From: Candidatus Omnitrophota bacterium
Lineage (GTDB): Bacteria; Omnitrophota; Gorgyraeia; Aquiviventales; Aquiviventaceae
Length of the DNA: 54,331 bases
Assembly: GCA_016193175.1 (NCBI GenBank)
Contig: JACPSR010000142.1
Span: forward strand, 1-54,331
Direction of reading: 5' to 3'
Part shown: positions 36,301 through 46,370 of the stretch, in pieces
Numbering within the stretch: the first letter of the stretch is position 1
Layout of the letters: the number at the start of each line of letters is the position of its first letter
Notes under the pieces: generated by a model
What the model was told of the DNA's origin: nothing
The model's input: the letters and a program-made list of their open reading frames with translations, nothing else
The model's database searches: none
Position numbers and translations under genes: made by a program

Positions 36301-37534
36301 GAAGCTGCGCCGCTGCCGCATGTGCCATGGCTCAAGGCTTGAAACCTATCTTGATTTGGGAGCGACTCCGCTCGCGGACGGTTTTTTGAGGGCGGATCAG
36401 CTACACGAACCTGAAGCTGTCTATCCGCTGGCGGTGGCGCTGTGCAAAAATTGTGGCCTGTCCCAATTAACCCATGTGGTCAGCCCGGAAATTCTCTACT
36501 GCCGTAATTATCCCTACGAATCCTCCACTACCGTGACCGGTCGCCAACACTGGGCCGAATTCGCAGCCACCGTGACGCGCAAATTGTCGCTTCAACGTAA
36601 GGATCTTGTCGTGGATATCGGCAGCAACGTCGGCGTGCTGTTGGCGATGTTTCGCAAGCAGGGGGTGCGCGTGGTGGGGGTTGACCCGGCTTCCAATATT
36701 GTGGCCATCGCGCGCCGGCGCGGTATCCCCACCGAGTGCGGGTTTTTTGATGTCGCGATCGCCCGCACGATCGTGACGGCATGGGGTCGAGCGGCTCTGG
36801 CGACAGCGACCAACACCTTCGCCCATATCAATGATTTGGATCGGGTTGCCCAAGCCCTCAAGATTTTGTTACAAGAAGACGGGGTGTTCGTGCTGGAAGC
36901 CCCCCATTTCTTGAGGCTGCTTCAACACCTGGAGTATGACACGATTTACCATGAGCATCTGTCGTATCTGACGGTCAAATCGCTCGCGCGATTTTTTCAT
37001 CGGTTTCGCATGGAAGTCTTTGACGTCGAAGAGCGTCCGATTCACGGAGGGTCCATCAGGGTGTACGTCCAAATGCCCAAGGGCAGGCGCCGGGTTCAAG
37101 GCATCGTCGGTCGCTTGATACGCGAGGAGGAGCGTCACGGAGCGTTCAGCCTTCAGAGGCTCAGGAAATTTGCCGCAGCCGTTCGGCAACACCGCGACGC
37201 GCTTCAGAGGCGTCTGCAATGGCTCAAACGCCAAGGCAACGTCATCGCGGGCGTCAGCGCTCCGGCCAAAGGCATGACGCTGCTGAATTACTGCCGCCTG
37301 GGCCCTGACGTGCTCGATTTCATCAGTGAAAAGTCGACACTCAAGATCGGCCGGTTTACGCCGGGGGTCCATGTCCCCGTGGTGAGCGACGAGAAGCTCC
37401 TCAAACGCCAACCAGATTACGCGCTGATTCTGGCATGGAATTTCGCACCCGAGATCATGGGCAATCTGGAATCATACCGGCGCCGCGGGGGAAAGTTTAT
37501 CATCCCGATCCCCAGGCCGCGTATCATCGCCTGA
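36299..37534 (+). CDS. NovU/TylCIII-like sugar C-methyltransferase (second copy)
   Basis: CRMCHGSRLETYLDLGATPLADGFL...LCKNCGLSQLTHVVSPEILY...VDIGSNVGVLLAMFRKQG...YHEHLSYLTVKSL...GVSAPAKGMTLLNYC. Confidence 0.87.
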   Translation: MKLRRCRMCHGSRLETYLDLGATPLADGFLRADQLHEPEAVYPLAVALCKNCGLSQLTHVVSPEILYCRNYPYESSTTVTGRQHWAEFAATVTRKLSLQRKDLVVDIGSNVGVLLAMFRKQGVRVVGVDPASNIVAIARRRGIPTECGFFDVAIARTIVTAWGRAALATATNTFAHINDLDRVAQALKILLQEDGVFVLEAPHFLRLLQHLEYDTIYHEHLSYLTVKSLARFFHRFRMEVFDVEERPIHGGSIRVYVQMPKGRRRVQGIVGRLIREEERHGAFSLQRLRKFAAAVRQHRDALQRRLQWLKRQGNVIAGVSAPAKGMTLLNYCRLGPDVLDFISEKSTLKIGRFTPGVHVPVVSDEKLLKRQPDYALILAWNFAPEIMGNLESYRRRGGKFIIPIPRPRIIA

Positions 37535-37548
37535 CATGTGCTGGATGC

Positions 37549-38265
37549 ATGATTTCCATTGTCACGCCGACGTATAACGAGGCGGAGAATGTTGAGGCGT
37601 TTACGGAAGGCATCGCCGGCATTGTCGAGGACATCCCCGAGCCGGTGGAGCTGCTCTTTGTCGATGCCGAGAGTCCCGATGGCACAGCCGGCGTCATCCG
37701 GCGACTGCAGGCGACGTATCCTTTCGTGCGGCTGCTGGAACGGCCCAAGCAAAGTTTTGGGCACGCCCTGTTGGCGGGATGTGATCAGGCGAAGGGTGAC
37801 TACTTGACGGTGATGGACGCGGACCGGTGTCAAGACCCTCATGACCTGGTCCGGTTGTACGCCAAGCTGCAGGAGGGCTCCGCGGACATGGTGATCGGTT
37901 CTCGCTACGCGAAGGGCAGCCGCACGATCGGGAAATCCTGGTGGCGGGTGTTGGGCAGCCGGATCCTCAATCGCGTGAGCATTATCGCCTTGAAGCTTCC
38001 ACTGTCCGATGCGACGCATCCCTTCCGGCTGTTTCGCCGCCGTGTCTATGAGCAGGTCAGAAACCACATTCATGTCACGGGACATCCCTCCCTGATCGTT
38101 GAGTTGACCTACCGGGCGTATCGGGCGGGTTTTACGTTCGACGAAATTCCCGTGGTGTACCGAGAGAGAAACACCGGGCGTTCCAAGCTGAACCTGCTGC
38201 CCGAAACCTGGAATTTTCTTCGGTATCTCGTGGACTTGAAAAACGAGAGGCGCGCCTCGCAATGA
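37549..38265 (+). CDS. GT2 glycosyltransferase (polyprenol-monophosphomannose synthase-like)
   Basis: [50 protein letters not shown]...[13 protein letters not shown]...[16 protein letters not shown]. Confidence 0.87.
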   Translation: MISIVTPTYNEAENVEAFTEGIAGIVEDIPEPVELLFVDAESPDGTAGVIRRLQATYPFVRLLERPKQSFGHALLAGCDQAKGDYLTVMDADRCQDPHDLVRLYAKLQEGSADMVIGSRYAKGSRTIGKSWWRVLGSRILNRVSIIALKLPLSDATHPFRLFRRRVYEQVRNHIHVTGHPSLIVELTYRAYRAGFTFDEIPVVYRERNTGRSKLNLLPETWNFLRYLVDLKNERRASQ

Positions 38266-39305
38266 ACAAGGCCCTGATTACCGGCGTCACCGGTCAAGAC
38301 GGCTCGTATTTGGCGGAATTGCTGTTACGCAAGGGATATGAGGTGCATGGCGTGATCCGCCGCTCAAGCGCGATTGCGATCCCGCGAGTCATTCATCTCT
38401 ATCAGGATCCCCACGAGGTTCTCGACGTGCGTTTTCACATGCATTATGGGGATATGTCGGATGGCAGTGTCATCAATCAGCTGATTAAGACCATCAGGCC
38501 CGATGAAGTGTATCACTTGGCCGCGCAAAGCCATGTGCGCGTGAGTTTCGACATTCCGGAATATACGGGAGATATCACGGCCCTCGGCGCCACGCGCGTG
38601 TTGGATGCCATCCGCAACTGCGGGTATCCGATCAAGTTTTACCAAGCCTCCTCATCGGAGATGTTCGGGCAGGCCGTGGAAACTCCCCAAACGGAGACCA
38701 CGCCCTTGCGCCCGCGCAGCCCCTACGCCTGCGCCAAGGCGTACGCCTATTGGTTGACGGTCAATTATCGGGAAGCGTATGGCATGTTTGCGGTCAACGG
38801 GATTCTGTTTAATCACGAGTCTCCTCGGCGCGGCGAGACCTTTGTAAGCCGCAAAATCACGCGCGGCATTGCCCGAATCAAGGCGGGCCTGGACAAAAAA
38901 ATCTATTTGGGCAATGTGAAGGCGAGGAGAGACTGGGGTTACGCTCCCGATTACGTGGAGGCCATGTGGAGGATGCTGCAACAGGACACACCCGATGATT
39001 ATGTGATCGCAACGGGAGAGTCCCATTCCGTTGAAGAGTTTCTGACCGAGGCGTTCAAGCACGCCGGCCTCGGTGACTGGCGGCCGTATGTGGAGATTGA
39101 TCCCCGGTATTTTCGTCCCACCGAAGTGGATCATCTGGTCGGCGATGCCTCCAAAGCTGAGCGGATGTTGGGCTGGAAGCCCACCGTCACCTTTCAGGAA
39201 TTGGTGGCGATCATGGTGGACGCTGATCTGAAGGCCCATGGGGTGTTGCGCAGACCTCGCAGGAGGCCCGCGCGTGTGAAGCCCCTGGAGACGGCGGTCC
39301 GATGA
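38262..39305 (+). CDS. gmd: GDP-mannose 4,6-dehydratase (possible GDP-heptose 4,6-dehydratase)
   Basis: [36 protein letters not shown]...[10 protein letters not shown]...[48 protein letters not shown]. Confidence 0.93.
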   Translation: MNKALITGVTGQDGSYLAELLLRKGYEVHGVIRRSSAIAIPRVIHLYQDPHEVLDVRFHMHYGDMSDGSVINQLIKTIRPDEVYHLAAQSHVRVSFDIPEYTGDITALGATRVLDAIRNCGYPIKFYQASSSEMFGQAVETPQTETTPLRPRSPYACAKAYAYWLTVNYREAYGMFAVNGILFNHESPRRGETFVSRKITRGIARIKAGLDKKIYLGNVKARRDWGYAPDYVEAMWRMLQQDTPDDYVIATGESHSVEEFLTEAFKHAGLGDWRPYVEIDPRYFRPTEVDHLVGDASKAERMLGWKPTVTFQELVAIMVDADLKAHGVLRRPRRRPARVKPLETAVR

Positions 39306-41431
39306 GGCGAGGGCTCGGGGCAACGGTCGAGGAAGATCGGCCTAAGGGATCGTCGGCAACCTCTTCCGGCAGCCTGGAGAAGCCCGAGGTCCTGAGACTG
39401 TACCGGAAGCTGATGCTGGCGCGTCGGGCAGAAGAGCGGATCCGGCAGGAGTACGGGAAGGACGAGATGAAGACGCCGGTCCACCTCGGGATTGGCCAGG
39501 AGGCGATCCCCGCGGGGGTCTGCTCTGCCGTACCGCCAGGGACGACCTTCTTCGGCACCTACCGCAACCACGCGTTGTTCCTCGCACTGACCGAGGATAG
39601 CGACAGGTTGTTTGGCGAGCTCTACGGCAAGGTCACCGGGACAGCCAAGGGCAAGGCGGGATCCATGCACTTGGGGGCTCCTGCGGATGGTCTGATGGCC
39701 ACGTCGGCGGTGGTTGGGACGACGATCCCGGTGGCTGTGGGCGTGGCCTTGGCGAATCAGTATCGGCAGTCGGATGCGCTGGTGGTGAGCTTCTTTGGTG
39801 ATGGAGCCGTGGAGGAAGGCGTCTTCTGGGAGAGCTTCAACTTTGCGTGTCTCAAGAAGCTGCGGCTCTTGTTCGTGTGCGAGGATAATGGACTGGCGAT
39901 TCATACCCCGGCCGACCAGCGACAGGGGTTTCGATCTCTTCCTGAAGCGGCGAGGGGATTTCACTGCCATGTCGCCAGTGGTGATGGAAGCGACCTGTTG
40001 AGTGTCGTGGCTCTGACGCGGCAGATGCTTGAACGGATGGCGAAGGAGGTGCGTCCAGGACTGCTGCATTTCACCTATTTCCGATTCCTTGAGCACGTGG
40101 GTCCTCGCGAGGATTTCGATGCGGGCTACCGTCCGCGGCCCTCTGATGAAGAACGCCAGCGGCTCGATCCGGTCACCCGCCTGGAGCGCGCCTTATGCCA
40201 GAGCGGATGCCGCCCTGAGGAGTTGGCTGTTATTCGAAAGGCCGTGGAGGAACAGCTTGAGCGTAGTGTCCGTTCAGCCCGCGCAGCCCCGTTTGCTCCC
40301 GAGGAGGAGCTCATCCGCGATGTGTTTTCCGTCGACGGCCAGCCATCTGCCACGGACATCCGACCGCCCAGATGTCCTGGCCGTGGCGAGCCGAAGCAGG
40401 TCCTGTCGTTTCGCCGCGCCATTAACCTTGCGCTGGAGCACGAGATGGACGACGATCCCACCGTCTTCGTGTTTGGACTGGATGTGCCTGACCACAAGCG
40501 GATCTACGGCAGTACGAGAGGGCTTGTGGAGCGCTTCGGCCCCAGGCGCTGCTTCGGCACGCCGCTGTCTGAGGACGCGATGACCGGTGTCGCGTTGGGT
40601 GCGGCGATCTCCGGGCTGCGTCCGGTGCACGTCCACATCCGGGTGGACTTCCTGCTGTTAGCCATGAACCAGATTGCGAACATGGTGTCCACCTTGCGCT
40701 ATATGAGCGGCGGAACCCTGCGGATTCCGTTGGTGATCCGCGCGGTGATCGGGCGCGGCTGGGGTCAATCCGCGCAGCATAGCAAATCGCTGCACAGTGT
40801 CTTTGCGCATCTGCCCGGCTTAAAAGTCGTCATGCCGGCCTCTCCTCAAGATGCGTATAGCCTCTTGCGGGCGTCAATTCGTGACGACAATCCCGTCATC
40901 TTCCTCGAACACCGGTGGCTCTACGATGTCGAGGGGGAGGTGGATGAGGGGCACGTCGCGCCGCTTGAATCCTCGCTCGTTCGGCGCGCGGGCAAGGACG
41001 TGACCGCCGTCTGTACGTCGTGGATGGTGATTGAGGCGATGAAAGCCGCTGAGGTGCTTGCGAGGCGAGGCATTGAGCTTGAGGTCATCGATGTGCGGAC
41101 CATTACGCCCCTCGATGAGCAGACGATTGTCGACTCCGTGAAGAAGACCCGACGCTGCGTGGTCGCGGACTACGACTGGGTCTTCTGCGGCTTCAGCGCC
41201 GAGATCGCCGCGCTCGTCGGCGCCCGATGTTTTGGGGAGCTGGCGCAACCGATTGAGCGGCTCGGATTTGCCCATGTGCCATGCCCGACGACGCGCCCGC
41301 TGGAGAATCTGTTTTACCCCTCGGCCGTGACCATCATCCGCACGGTCGAGCGGATGCTTGAATTGGAGGAAGCCGATGTCACGGGCGAGTCGTTCTACAG
41401 CTACGAGCAGCGGTTCAAGGGGCCGTTTTGA
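39302..41431 (+). CDS. Fused alpha-beta 2-oxoacid dehydrogenase E1-type (TPP-dependent) protein
   Basis: N-half [18 protein letters not shown]...[14 protein letters not shown]...GKAGSMHLG...[22 protein letters not shown]-half [28 protein letters not shown]...[23 protein letters not shown]. Confidence 0.9.
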   Translation: MRRGLGATVEEDRPKGSSATSSGSLEKPEVLRLYRKLMLARRAEERIRQEYGKDEMKTPVHLGIGQEAIPAGVCSAVPPGTTFFGTYRNHALFLALTEDSDRLFGELYGKVTGTAKGKAGSMHLGAPADGLMATSAVVGTTIPVAVGVALANQYRQSDALVVSFFGDGAVEEGVFWESFNFACLKKLRLLFVCEDNGLAIHTPADQRQGFRSLPEAARGFHCHVASGDGSDLLSVVALTRQMLERMAKEVRPGLLHFTYFRFLEHVGPREDFDAGYRPRPSDEERQRLDPVTRLERALCQSGCRPEELAVIRKAVEEQLERSVRSARAAPFAPEEELIRDVFSVDGQPSATDIRPPRCPGRGEPKQVLSFRRAINLALEHEMDDDPTVFVFGLDVPDHKRIYGSTRGLVERFGPRRCFGTPLSEDAMTGVALGAAISGLRPVHVHIRVDFLLLAMNQIANMVSTLRYMSGGTLRIPLVIRAVIGRGWGQSAQHSKSLHSVFAHLPGLKVVMPASPQDAYSLLRASIRDDNPVIFLEHRWLYDVEGEVDEGHVAPLESSLVRRAGKDVTAVCTSWMVIEAMKAAEVLARRGIELEVIDVRTITPLDEQTIVDSVKKTRRCVVADYDWVFCGFSAEIAALVGARCFGELAQPIERLGFAHVPCPTTRPLENLFYPSAVTIIRTVERMLELEEADVTGESFYSYEQRFKGPF

Positions 41432-41480
41432 GGAGTCGGGATCATGACGGGTGAAGCGTTCATCCAGGAGCCGTTGACCG

Positions 41481-42497
41481 ATGGCTAAGCGGGACAAGAT
41501 TCGCCGCGCGCTGATCACGGGCATGGCTGGATCGGGCGGCAGTTACTTGGCTGAGCACATCGTGGAAGATCATCCTGAGGTTGAGATCCATGGGATTTCC
41601 CGCTGGCACAGTACGACGGCAGCTCAGAATTTGGCACGGGTGCGGGATCGGGTGGTACTCCATGAGTGTGATCTGACCGATTTTAGTTCGGTGTTTTCGA
41701 TCCTCCGCTCCGTCCAGCCCGACGTGGTCTTCCATCTGGCCTCGCACGCGAACGTTCGGGCCTCGTTCCTCACACCGCTCTCCGTCATACAGAACAACGT
41801 CTTGGGCACCGCCAATCTCTTGGAAGCAGTTCGCCTGGCTGGCACGAATCCGGTCATTCAAATCTGCAGCACTTCGGAAGTCTATGGCCAAGTCGATCCA
41901 AAGGACGTGCCCATTGCAGAGGAGGCGCCCTTCAGACCGGCGAGCCCTTATGCGGTCTCCAAAGCGGTACAGGATCTGTTGGGGATGGCGTACTTTAGGA
42001 GCTACCGGATGCCGATCGTCGTCACGCGGATGTTTGCCTATTTGAATCCCCGACGAACCGACTTGTTCGCGACCTCGTTTGCCAAACAGATCGCGATGAT
42101 TGAATGCGGCCTCCAGGATGAGCTCGTCCATGGCAATTTGGACTCGATCCGGACGTTGATTGATGTCCGGGATGCGATGGTGGCCTACTGGGAAGCGGTG
42201 GTCCATTGTGAACCAGGCGAGGCGTACAACATCGGCGGGACGACGACGATCAGCGTCGGGAAGTTTTTGGAGCTGCTCGTCAAGCGGAGTCGCGTGCCCA
42301 TTCGCACGCGGCTTGACCCAAACCTCCTGCGCCCGGCCGATGTCACGCTCCAAATCCCTCGAGTGGACAAGTTCACGCGGGCCACGGGATGGGCCCCTCG
42401 GTATTCGTTCGAGGAGAGTGTGGAGTTCCTGCTCTCCTACTGGCGGAGCCAGGTGGAACAGTTCGTGCATGAGACCCGCACGGTGTTGAGTCCATAA
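41481..42497 (+). CDS. GDP-mannose 4,6-dehydratase-like extended SDR
   Basis: RRALITGMAGSGGSYLAEHIVEDHPEVEIHGISRWHS...ICSTSEVYG...SPYAVSKAVQDLLGMAYF. Confidence 0.83.
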   Translation: MAKRDKIRRALITGMAGSGGSYLAEHIVEDHPEVEIHGISRWHSTTAAQNLARVRDRVVLHECDLTDFSSVFSILRSVQPDVVFHLASHANVRASFLTPLSVIQNNVLGTANLLEAVRLAGTNPVIQICSTSEVYGQVDPKDVPIAEEAPFRPASPYAVSKAVQDLLGMAYFRSYRMPIVVTRMFAYLNPRRTDLFATSFAKQIAMIECGLQDELVHGNLDSIRTLIDVRDAMVAYWEAVVHCEPGEAYNIGGTTTISVGKFLELLVKRSRVPIRTRLDPNLLRPADVTLQIPRVDKFTRATGWAPRYSFEESVEFLLSYWRSQVEQFVHETRTVLSP

Positions 42498-42530
42498 TGC
42501 GTATTTTCGTGACCGGGGGGGCAGGGTCCA
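42497..42530 (+). pseudogene. Vestigial SDR N-terminus (MRIFVTGGAG) interrupted by a palindrome-rich sequence
   Basis: ATG overlaps the upstream TAA (TAATG) and encodes MRIFVTGGAG before losing SDR similarity; an intact MKILVTGGAGYIGS start lies at 42738. Confidence 0.65.
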
Positions 42531-42670
42531 CCCCGCCCCTCATTCGACCCCGCCGTCGGGCCACGGCCTGCGGCCGTGGGCCCGTCGCTTCAGCGAGCGG
42601 GTGGGCGCGGGATGTCGCCCCACGCGGGGCGTGGTCTCGGGTGCCACGGGCTCTGCCCGTGGGGCTCCAC
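42520..42670. repeat. Palindrome-rich intergenic element with several hairpins
   Basis: CCACGGCC-TGC-GGCCGTGG (42561-42579), CGCT-TC-AGCG (near 42587-42595), CGCCCC-ACGC-GGGGCG (near 42616-42631), CCACGGGC-TCT-GCCCGTGG (42644-42662). Confidence 0.7.
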
Positions 42671-42737
42671 TCGGTGGTAAGGTGGCGGTGTGTATTTCAG
42701 CACGTGGGCCTCATCGCATTGTCGTGAAGGAGCTCGC

Positions 42738-43670
42738 ATGAAGATTCTCGTCACTGGAGGGGCGGGGTACATCGGCTCAGTGCTCGTGCCGACACTGTTG
42801 GCGCAGGGGCATGACGTCACCGTAGTCGACAATTTTCTGTATGAGCAAAGCGCGCTGTTGGACTGCTGCCATTACCCGACGCTATCGATCGTCAGGGGCG
42901 ATGCCCGCGACCGCAGCGTGATCGCCGAGTGCCTGCGGTCGGCCGATGCGATTCTTCCGCTGGCGTGTCTGACCGGAGCGCCGCTGTGCGATCGAGATCC
43001 CTTGGAAGCGAAAAGCGTGAATCTCGATGCCATCCAGATGCTCCTGGAGCTGCGCAGCCGCACCCAGCGCATTATCTTCCCCACGACCAACAGCGGCTAC
43101 GGCATCGGGCAGGAGGGCATCTATTGCACGGAGACGACACCGCTGCGCCCCGTCTCGACGTACGGACGATTAAAGGTGGACGCTGAGCGCATGATCCTTG
43201 AGGCCGGCAACAGCGTGACCTTGCGGTTGGCAACGGTCTTCGGCGTCAGCCCGCGGATGCGCCTGGATCTCTTGGTCAACGATTTCGTTTACCGAGCCGT
43301 GACGGATGGCTTCGTCGTGCTGTTCCAGGGGCATTTCAAGCGCAACTACATCCATGTGCGTGACGTAGCACGAGTCTTCCTCCATGTCCTGACGAAGTTC
43401 GATGCGATGCAGGGTCAGCCGTACAACGTCGGCCTCAGCGATGCCAACCTCTCGAAGCGGGAGCTGTGCGAAGAGATTAAGAAGCAAGTTCCGCACTTCT
43501 ATTTCACCGAGGCCGAGATCGGCGAAGACCCGGATCAACGCAACTATCTCGTCAGCAATGAGAAGATCGAGCGGACCGGCTTCACCCCGCAGATTGCTCT
43601 GCAGGAGGGGATTGCGGAGCTGATCAAGGGCTACCAGGTCGTGCGGCGGTATGGCTATGCCAACGTGTGA
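42738..43670 (+). CDS. NAD-dependent epimerase/dehydratase (extended SDR)
   Basis: MKILVTGGAGYIGSVLVPTLLAQGHDVTVVDNFLYEQSALLDCC...FPTTNSGYG...STYGRLKVDAE. Confidence 0.86.
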   Translation: MKILVTGGAGYIGSVLVPTLLAQGHDVTVVDNFLYEQSALLDCCHYPTLSIVRGDARDRSVIAECLRSADAILPLACLTGAPLCDRDPLEAKSVNLDAIQMLLELRSRTQRIIFPTTNSGYGIGQEGIYCTETTPLRPVSTYGRLKVDAERMILEAGNSVTLRLATVFGVSPRMRLDLLVNDFVYRAVTDGFVVLFQGHFKRNYIHVRDVARVFLHVLTKFDAMQGQPYNVGLSDANLSKRELCEEIKKQVPHFYFTEAEIGEDPDQRNYLVSNEKIERTGFTPQIALQEGIAELIKGYQVVRRYGYANV

Positions 43671-43676
43671 AATGAC

Positions 43677-43794
43677 ATTGCGGATTGCGAATTGCGTCCA
43701 CCAAACTGATTGGCGGATCCGCCATGCACGGTGGCGGAGACTGCGGATTGAAAAACCCCAAATCCGAAATCCGCAATCCGAAATCCGAAATGAG
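43677..43794. repeat. Intergenic inverted heptamer-repeat element
   Basis: Left ATTGCGGATTGCGAATTGCG; right AAATCCG-AAATCCG-CAATCCG-AAATCCG-AAATGAG (43760-43794); central palindrome GGCGGATCCGCC (43712-43723). Confidence 0.75.
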
Positions 43795-43802
43795 AGGATG
43801 GC

Positions 43803-45323
43803 ATGAGTCAAGCGAAGCTCGACGCGGTTCTGATCAATCCGGGTGGTCGGTCACGAATCTACCAAGCCCTCGGCTTGGCACTCACCGCCATCGAGCCGCC
43901 CGTGTGGGCGGGTCTGATGGCGACGTTCGTGCGGCGGCGCGGCCACTCCGTGACCATCATTGATGCTGAAGCCGAAGAGCTGACGCCGGAGGAGGTCGCC
44001 GCGCGGATCGAAGCGCTCTCGCCGCTGTTGGCCGCCGTGGTCGTCTATGGCCATCAGCCCTCCGCCTCGACGCAGAACATGACCGGGGCAAGCGCCATCT
44101 GCATGGCGATCAAGCAGCGCACGCCCACCCAACACGTGTTGCTCGTCGGCGGCCACGTGGCGGCACTGCCTGAGCGCACGCTGCGAGAGGAAGCTGTGGA
44201 CTTCGTGTGCAGCGGAGAAGGGCCGGTCACGCTCCTCGAACTCCTCGAGGCGCTCAAGGCCAACGGCTGCGGAGACCTCAGCAAGGTTCGTGGACTGTGG
44301 TATCGGAAGGACGGCGAGATTCAGTGGAATCCGGCCGCTCCATTGGTGAAGGATCTGGATGGCGAAATGCCCGGCATGGCATGGGACCTGCTGCCCATGG
44401 AGAAGTACCGGGCGCACAACTGGCACGCGCTCGACGGCCTGCAGCGTCAGCCCTACGCCAGCCTCTATACGACTATTGGGTGCCCGTTCCACTGCCAATT
44501 CTGCTGCATTCAAGCTCCGTTCAAGAGCGGCGAGAAGGAACTCGGCTACAAGGCGAGCACGAACAGCTACCGCTTCTGGAGTCCCCAGACGGTCATCGCG
44601 CAGCTCGATACGCTGGTGACCCGCTACGGTGTCCGGAATATCAAAATCGCCGATGAGATGTTCGTGCTCCACCCCAAGCATGTCCTCGGCATCTGCGAAG
44701 CGATCATCGAGCGCGGCTATGACCTGAACATCTGGGCGTACGCACGCGTGGATACCGTGCGGGATGACATGGTGGACAAGCTGAAGCGGGCCGGCTTCAA
44801 TTGGCTGGCGTTCGGCATCGAGGCCGCGAACGAGCGCGTCCGCAACGATGTCCAAAAAGGCTTCGACCAAGACGATATCTTCCGGACGATCAGCCGGGTA
44901 CGCGAGGCAGGCATCAACGTGATCGGCAACTACATCTTCGGGTTGCCGGAGGACGACCTGCAGACGATGCAGGAAACGCTGGATCTGGCCCTGGAGCTCA
45001 ACTGCGAGTTCGCCAACCTGTATAGCACCATGGCCTATCCGGGCAGCGCGTTGTATGAACTGGCGCTCAAAGAGGGCTGGCCGCTGCCCGAACGATGGTC
45101 CGGCTACTCCCAGCATGCGGTGGACACCCTGCCGCTGCCGACGAAGCACATTTCTGGCGCCGAGGTGCTGCGCTTCCGCGACCACGCCTTCCAGATCTAC
45201 TTCAGCAGCCCGCGGTATCTCGAGATGGTCGAGCGGAAGTTCGGCCCTGAGACGGTAGCTCATGTGAAGGAGATGGCGTCTCACAAGCTTGAGCGACAGT
45301 ACGCCGAGGAATCACGGACATGA
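43803..45323 (+). CDS. B12-binding-domain radical SAM protein
   Basis: IGCPFHCQFCCIQ (CxxxCxxC); N-terminal cobalamin-binding-like region (VLLVGGHVAALPERTLREEAVDFVCSGEGPVTLLELLEAL). Confidence 0.9.
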   Translation: MSQAKLDAVLINPGGRSRIYQALGLALTAIEPPVWAGLMATFVRRRGHSVTIIDAEAEELTPEEVAARIEALSPLLAAVVVYGHQPSASTQNMTGASAICMAIKQRTPTQHVLLVGGHVAALPERTLREEAVDFVCSGEGPVTLLELLEALKANGCGDLSKVRGLWYRKDGEIQWNPAAPLVKDLDGEMPGMAWDLLPMEKYRAHNWHALDGLQRQPYASLYTTIGCPFHCQFCCIQAPFKSGEKELGYKASTNSYRFWSPQTVIAQLDTLVTRYGVRNIKIADEMFVLHPKHVLGICEAIIERGYDLNIWAYARVDTVRDDMVDKLKRAGFNWLAFGIEAANERVRNDVQKGFDQDDIFRTISRVREAGINVIGNYIFGLPEDDLQTMQETLDLALELNCEFANLYSTMAYPGSALYELALKEGWPLPERWSGYSQHAVDTLPLPTKHISGAEVLRFRDHAFQIYFSSPRYLEMVERKFGPETVAHVKEMASHKLERQYAEESRT

Positions 45324-46366
45324 TCATTAGTCGAACGCCATTCCGTATCTCGTTTTTTGGCGGGGGGACGGACTACCCGGTGTGGTATCGAGAACACGGC
45401 GGGGCGGTGCTGGCCACGACCATCAACAAGTACTGCTACATCACGTGCCGCTGGTTGCCGCCGTTCTTTGAGCATCGGAGTCGCATCGTGTACTCCAAGG
45501 TGGAAACGGTGGCCTCCAACGGCCAGATCGAGCACCCCGCCGTGCGGGGCGTCCTGCAGTTCCTCCAGATCGAGCGGGGGGTGGAGGTCCATCACGACGG
45601 GGACCTCCCGGCGCGGACGGGCCTTGGATCCAGCTCGTCCTTCACCGTCGGGCTGCTGCATGCCCTGTACGGGCTGAAGGGGATCATGCCCAGCAAGCCT
45701 CAGTTGGCCCGTGATGCGACCTACATGGAACAGGAGCTCCTCAAAGAGCATGTCGGATCGCAGGACCAGATCATGGCGGCATTCGGCGGGTTCAACCGGA
45801 TCGATTTCTCCACTGATGGATCGTTTCGCGTCTCGCCTGTCATCCTTGACGAGGAGCGCCTCGCCCTGTTGGAGGATCACCTGATGCTGGTCTTCACGGG
45901 GCTCTCCCGCACCGCCTCGGAGATCGCGGCGGCCCAGGTGGAGGCCATCCCCGAGAAGCGACGGCAGCTGCATGCCATGTGCGGGATGGTCGAGGAAGCG
46001 ATGCGTCTCCTCCAAGGCCGAGACGATCTGGAGCGGTTCGGCCGGCTCCTCCATGAGGGGTGGCTGCTCAAACGGAGCCTCACGAACCGGATTTCCACGC
46101 CGTTGATCGATGAGCTCTATGAGGCCTCGCGGCGTGCGGGCGCTCTCGGCGGTAAACTCCTGGGGGCAGGCGGTGGGGGATTCCTGTTACTCTTCGTCAG
46201 ACCGGAGGAGCAGGCGCAGGTGAGGCAGGCTCTCGGCGGTCTGTTGCATGTTCCGTTTCGTGTTGAGCACTCCGGCAGCCGGGTGATCTTCTACGAGCCG
46301 GAAGCGGTTCCCACACCTCCTCCGAAGGAAGCACGACTGATGAGCGTGGCGGTCAACCGGACCTAA
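45320..46366 (+). CDS. hddA: GHMP-family sugar kinase, HddA-like (D-glycero-alpha-D-manno-heptose 7-phosphate kinase)
   Basis: MIISRTPFRISFFGGGTDYPVWYREHGGAVLATTINKYCYI...PARTGLGSSSSFTVGLLHAL...GALGGKLLGAGGGGFLLLF. Confidence 0.87.
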   Translation: MIISRTPFRISFFGGGTDYPVWYREHGGAVLATTINKYCYITCRWLPPFFEHRSRIVYSKVETVASNGQIEHPAVRGVLQFLQIERGVEVHHDGDLPARTGLGSSSSFTVGLLHALYGLKGIMPSKPQLARDATYMEQELLKEHVGSQDQIMAAFGGFNRIDFSTDGSFRVSPVILDEERLALLEDHLMLVFTGLSRTASEIAAAQVEAIPEKRRQLHAMCGMVEEAMRLLQGRDDLERFGRLLHEGWLLKRSLTNRISTPLIDELYEASRRAGALGGKLLGAGGGGFLLLFVRPEEQAQVRQALGGLLHVPFRVEHSGSRVIFYEPEAVPTPPPKEARLMSVAVNRT

Positions 46367-46370
46367 CCCC

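Noticed and set aside
42497-42727. 76-aa + ORF as a functional gene
   Set aside because: Only the first ~10 residues resemble an SDR; the rest is translation of palindromic spacer.
43760-43794. Heptamer array as a CRISPR
   Set aside because: 7-bp units without unique spacers and no cas genes; not a CRISPR array. No CRISPR array seen elsewhere in the window.
43851-45284. 477-aa antisense ORF on the - strand
   Set aside because: Shadow ORF of the radical SAM gene in high-GC DNA; low-complexity Arg/His/Leu-rich translation with no recognisable fold. The same applies to 22664-23836(-), 33695-34714(-), 16707-17585(-), 41460-42470(-), 19387-20424(-) and 50079-51248(-).
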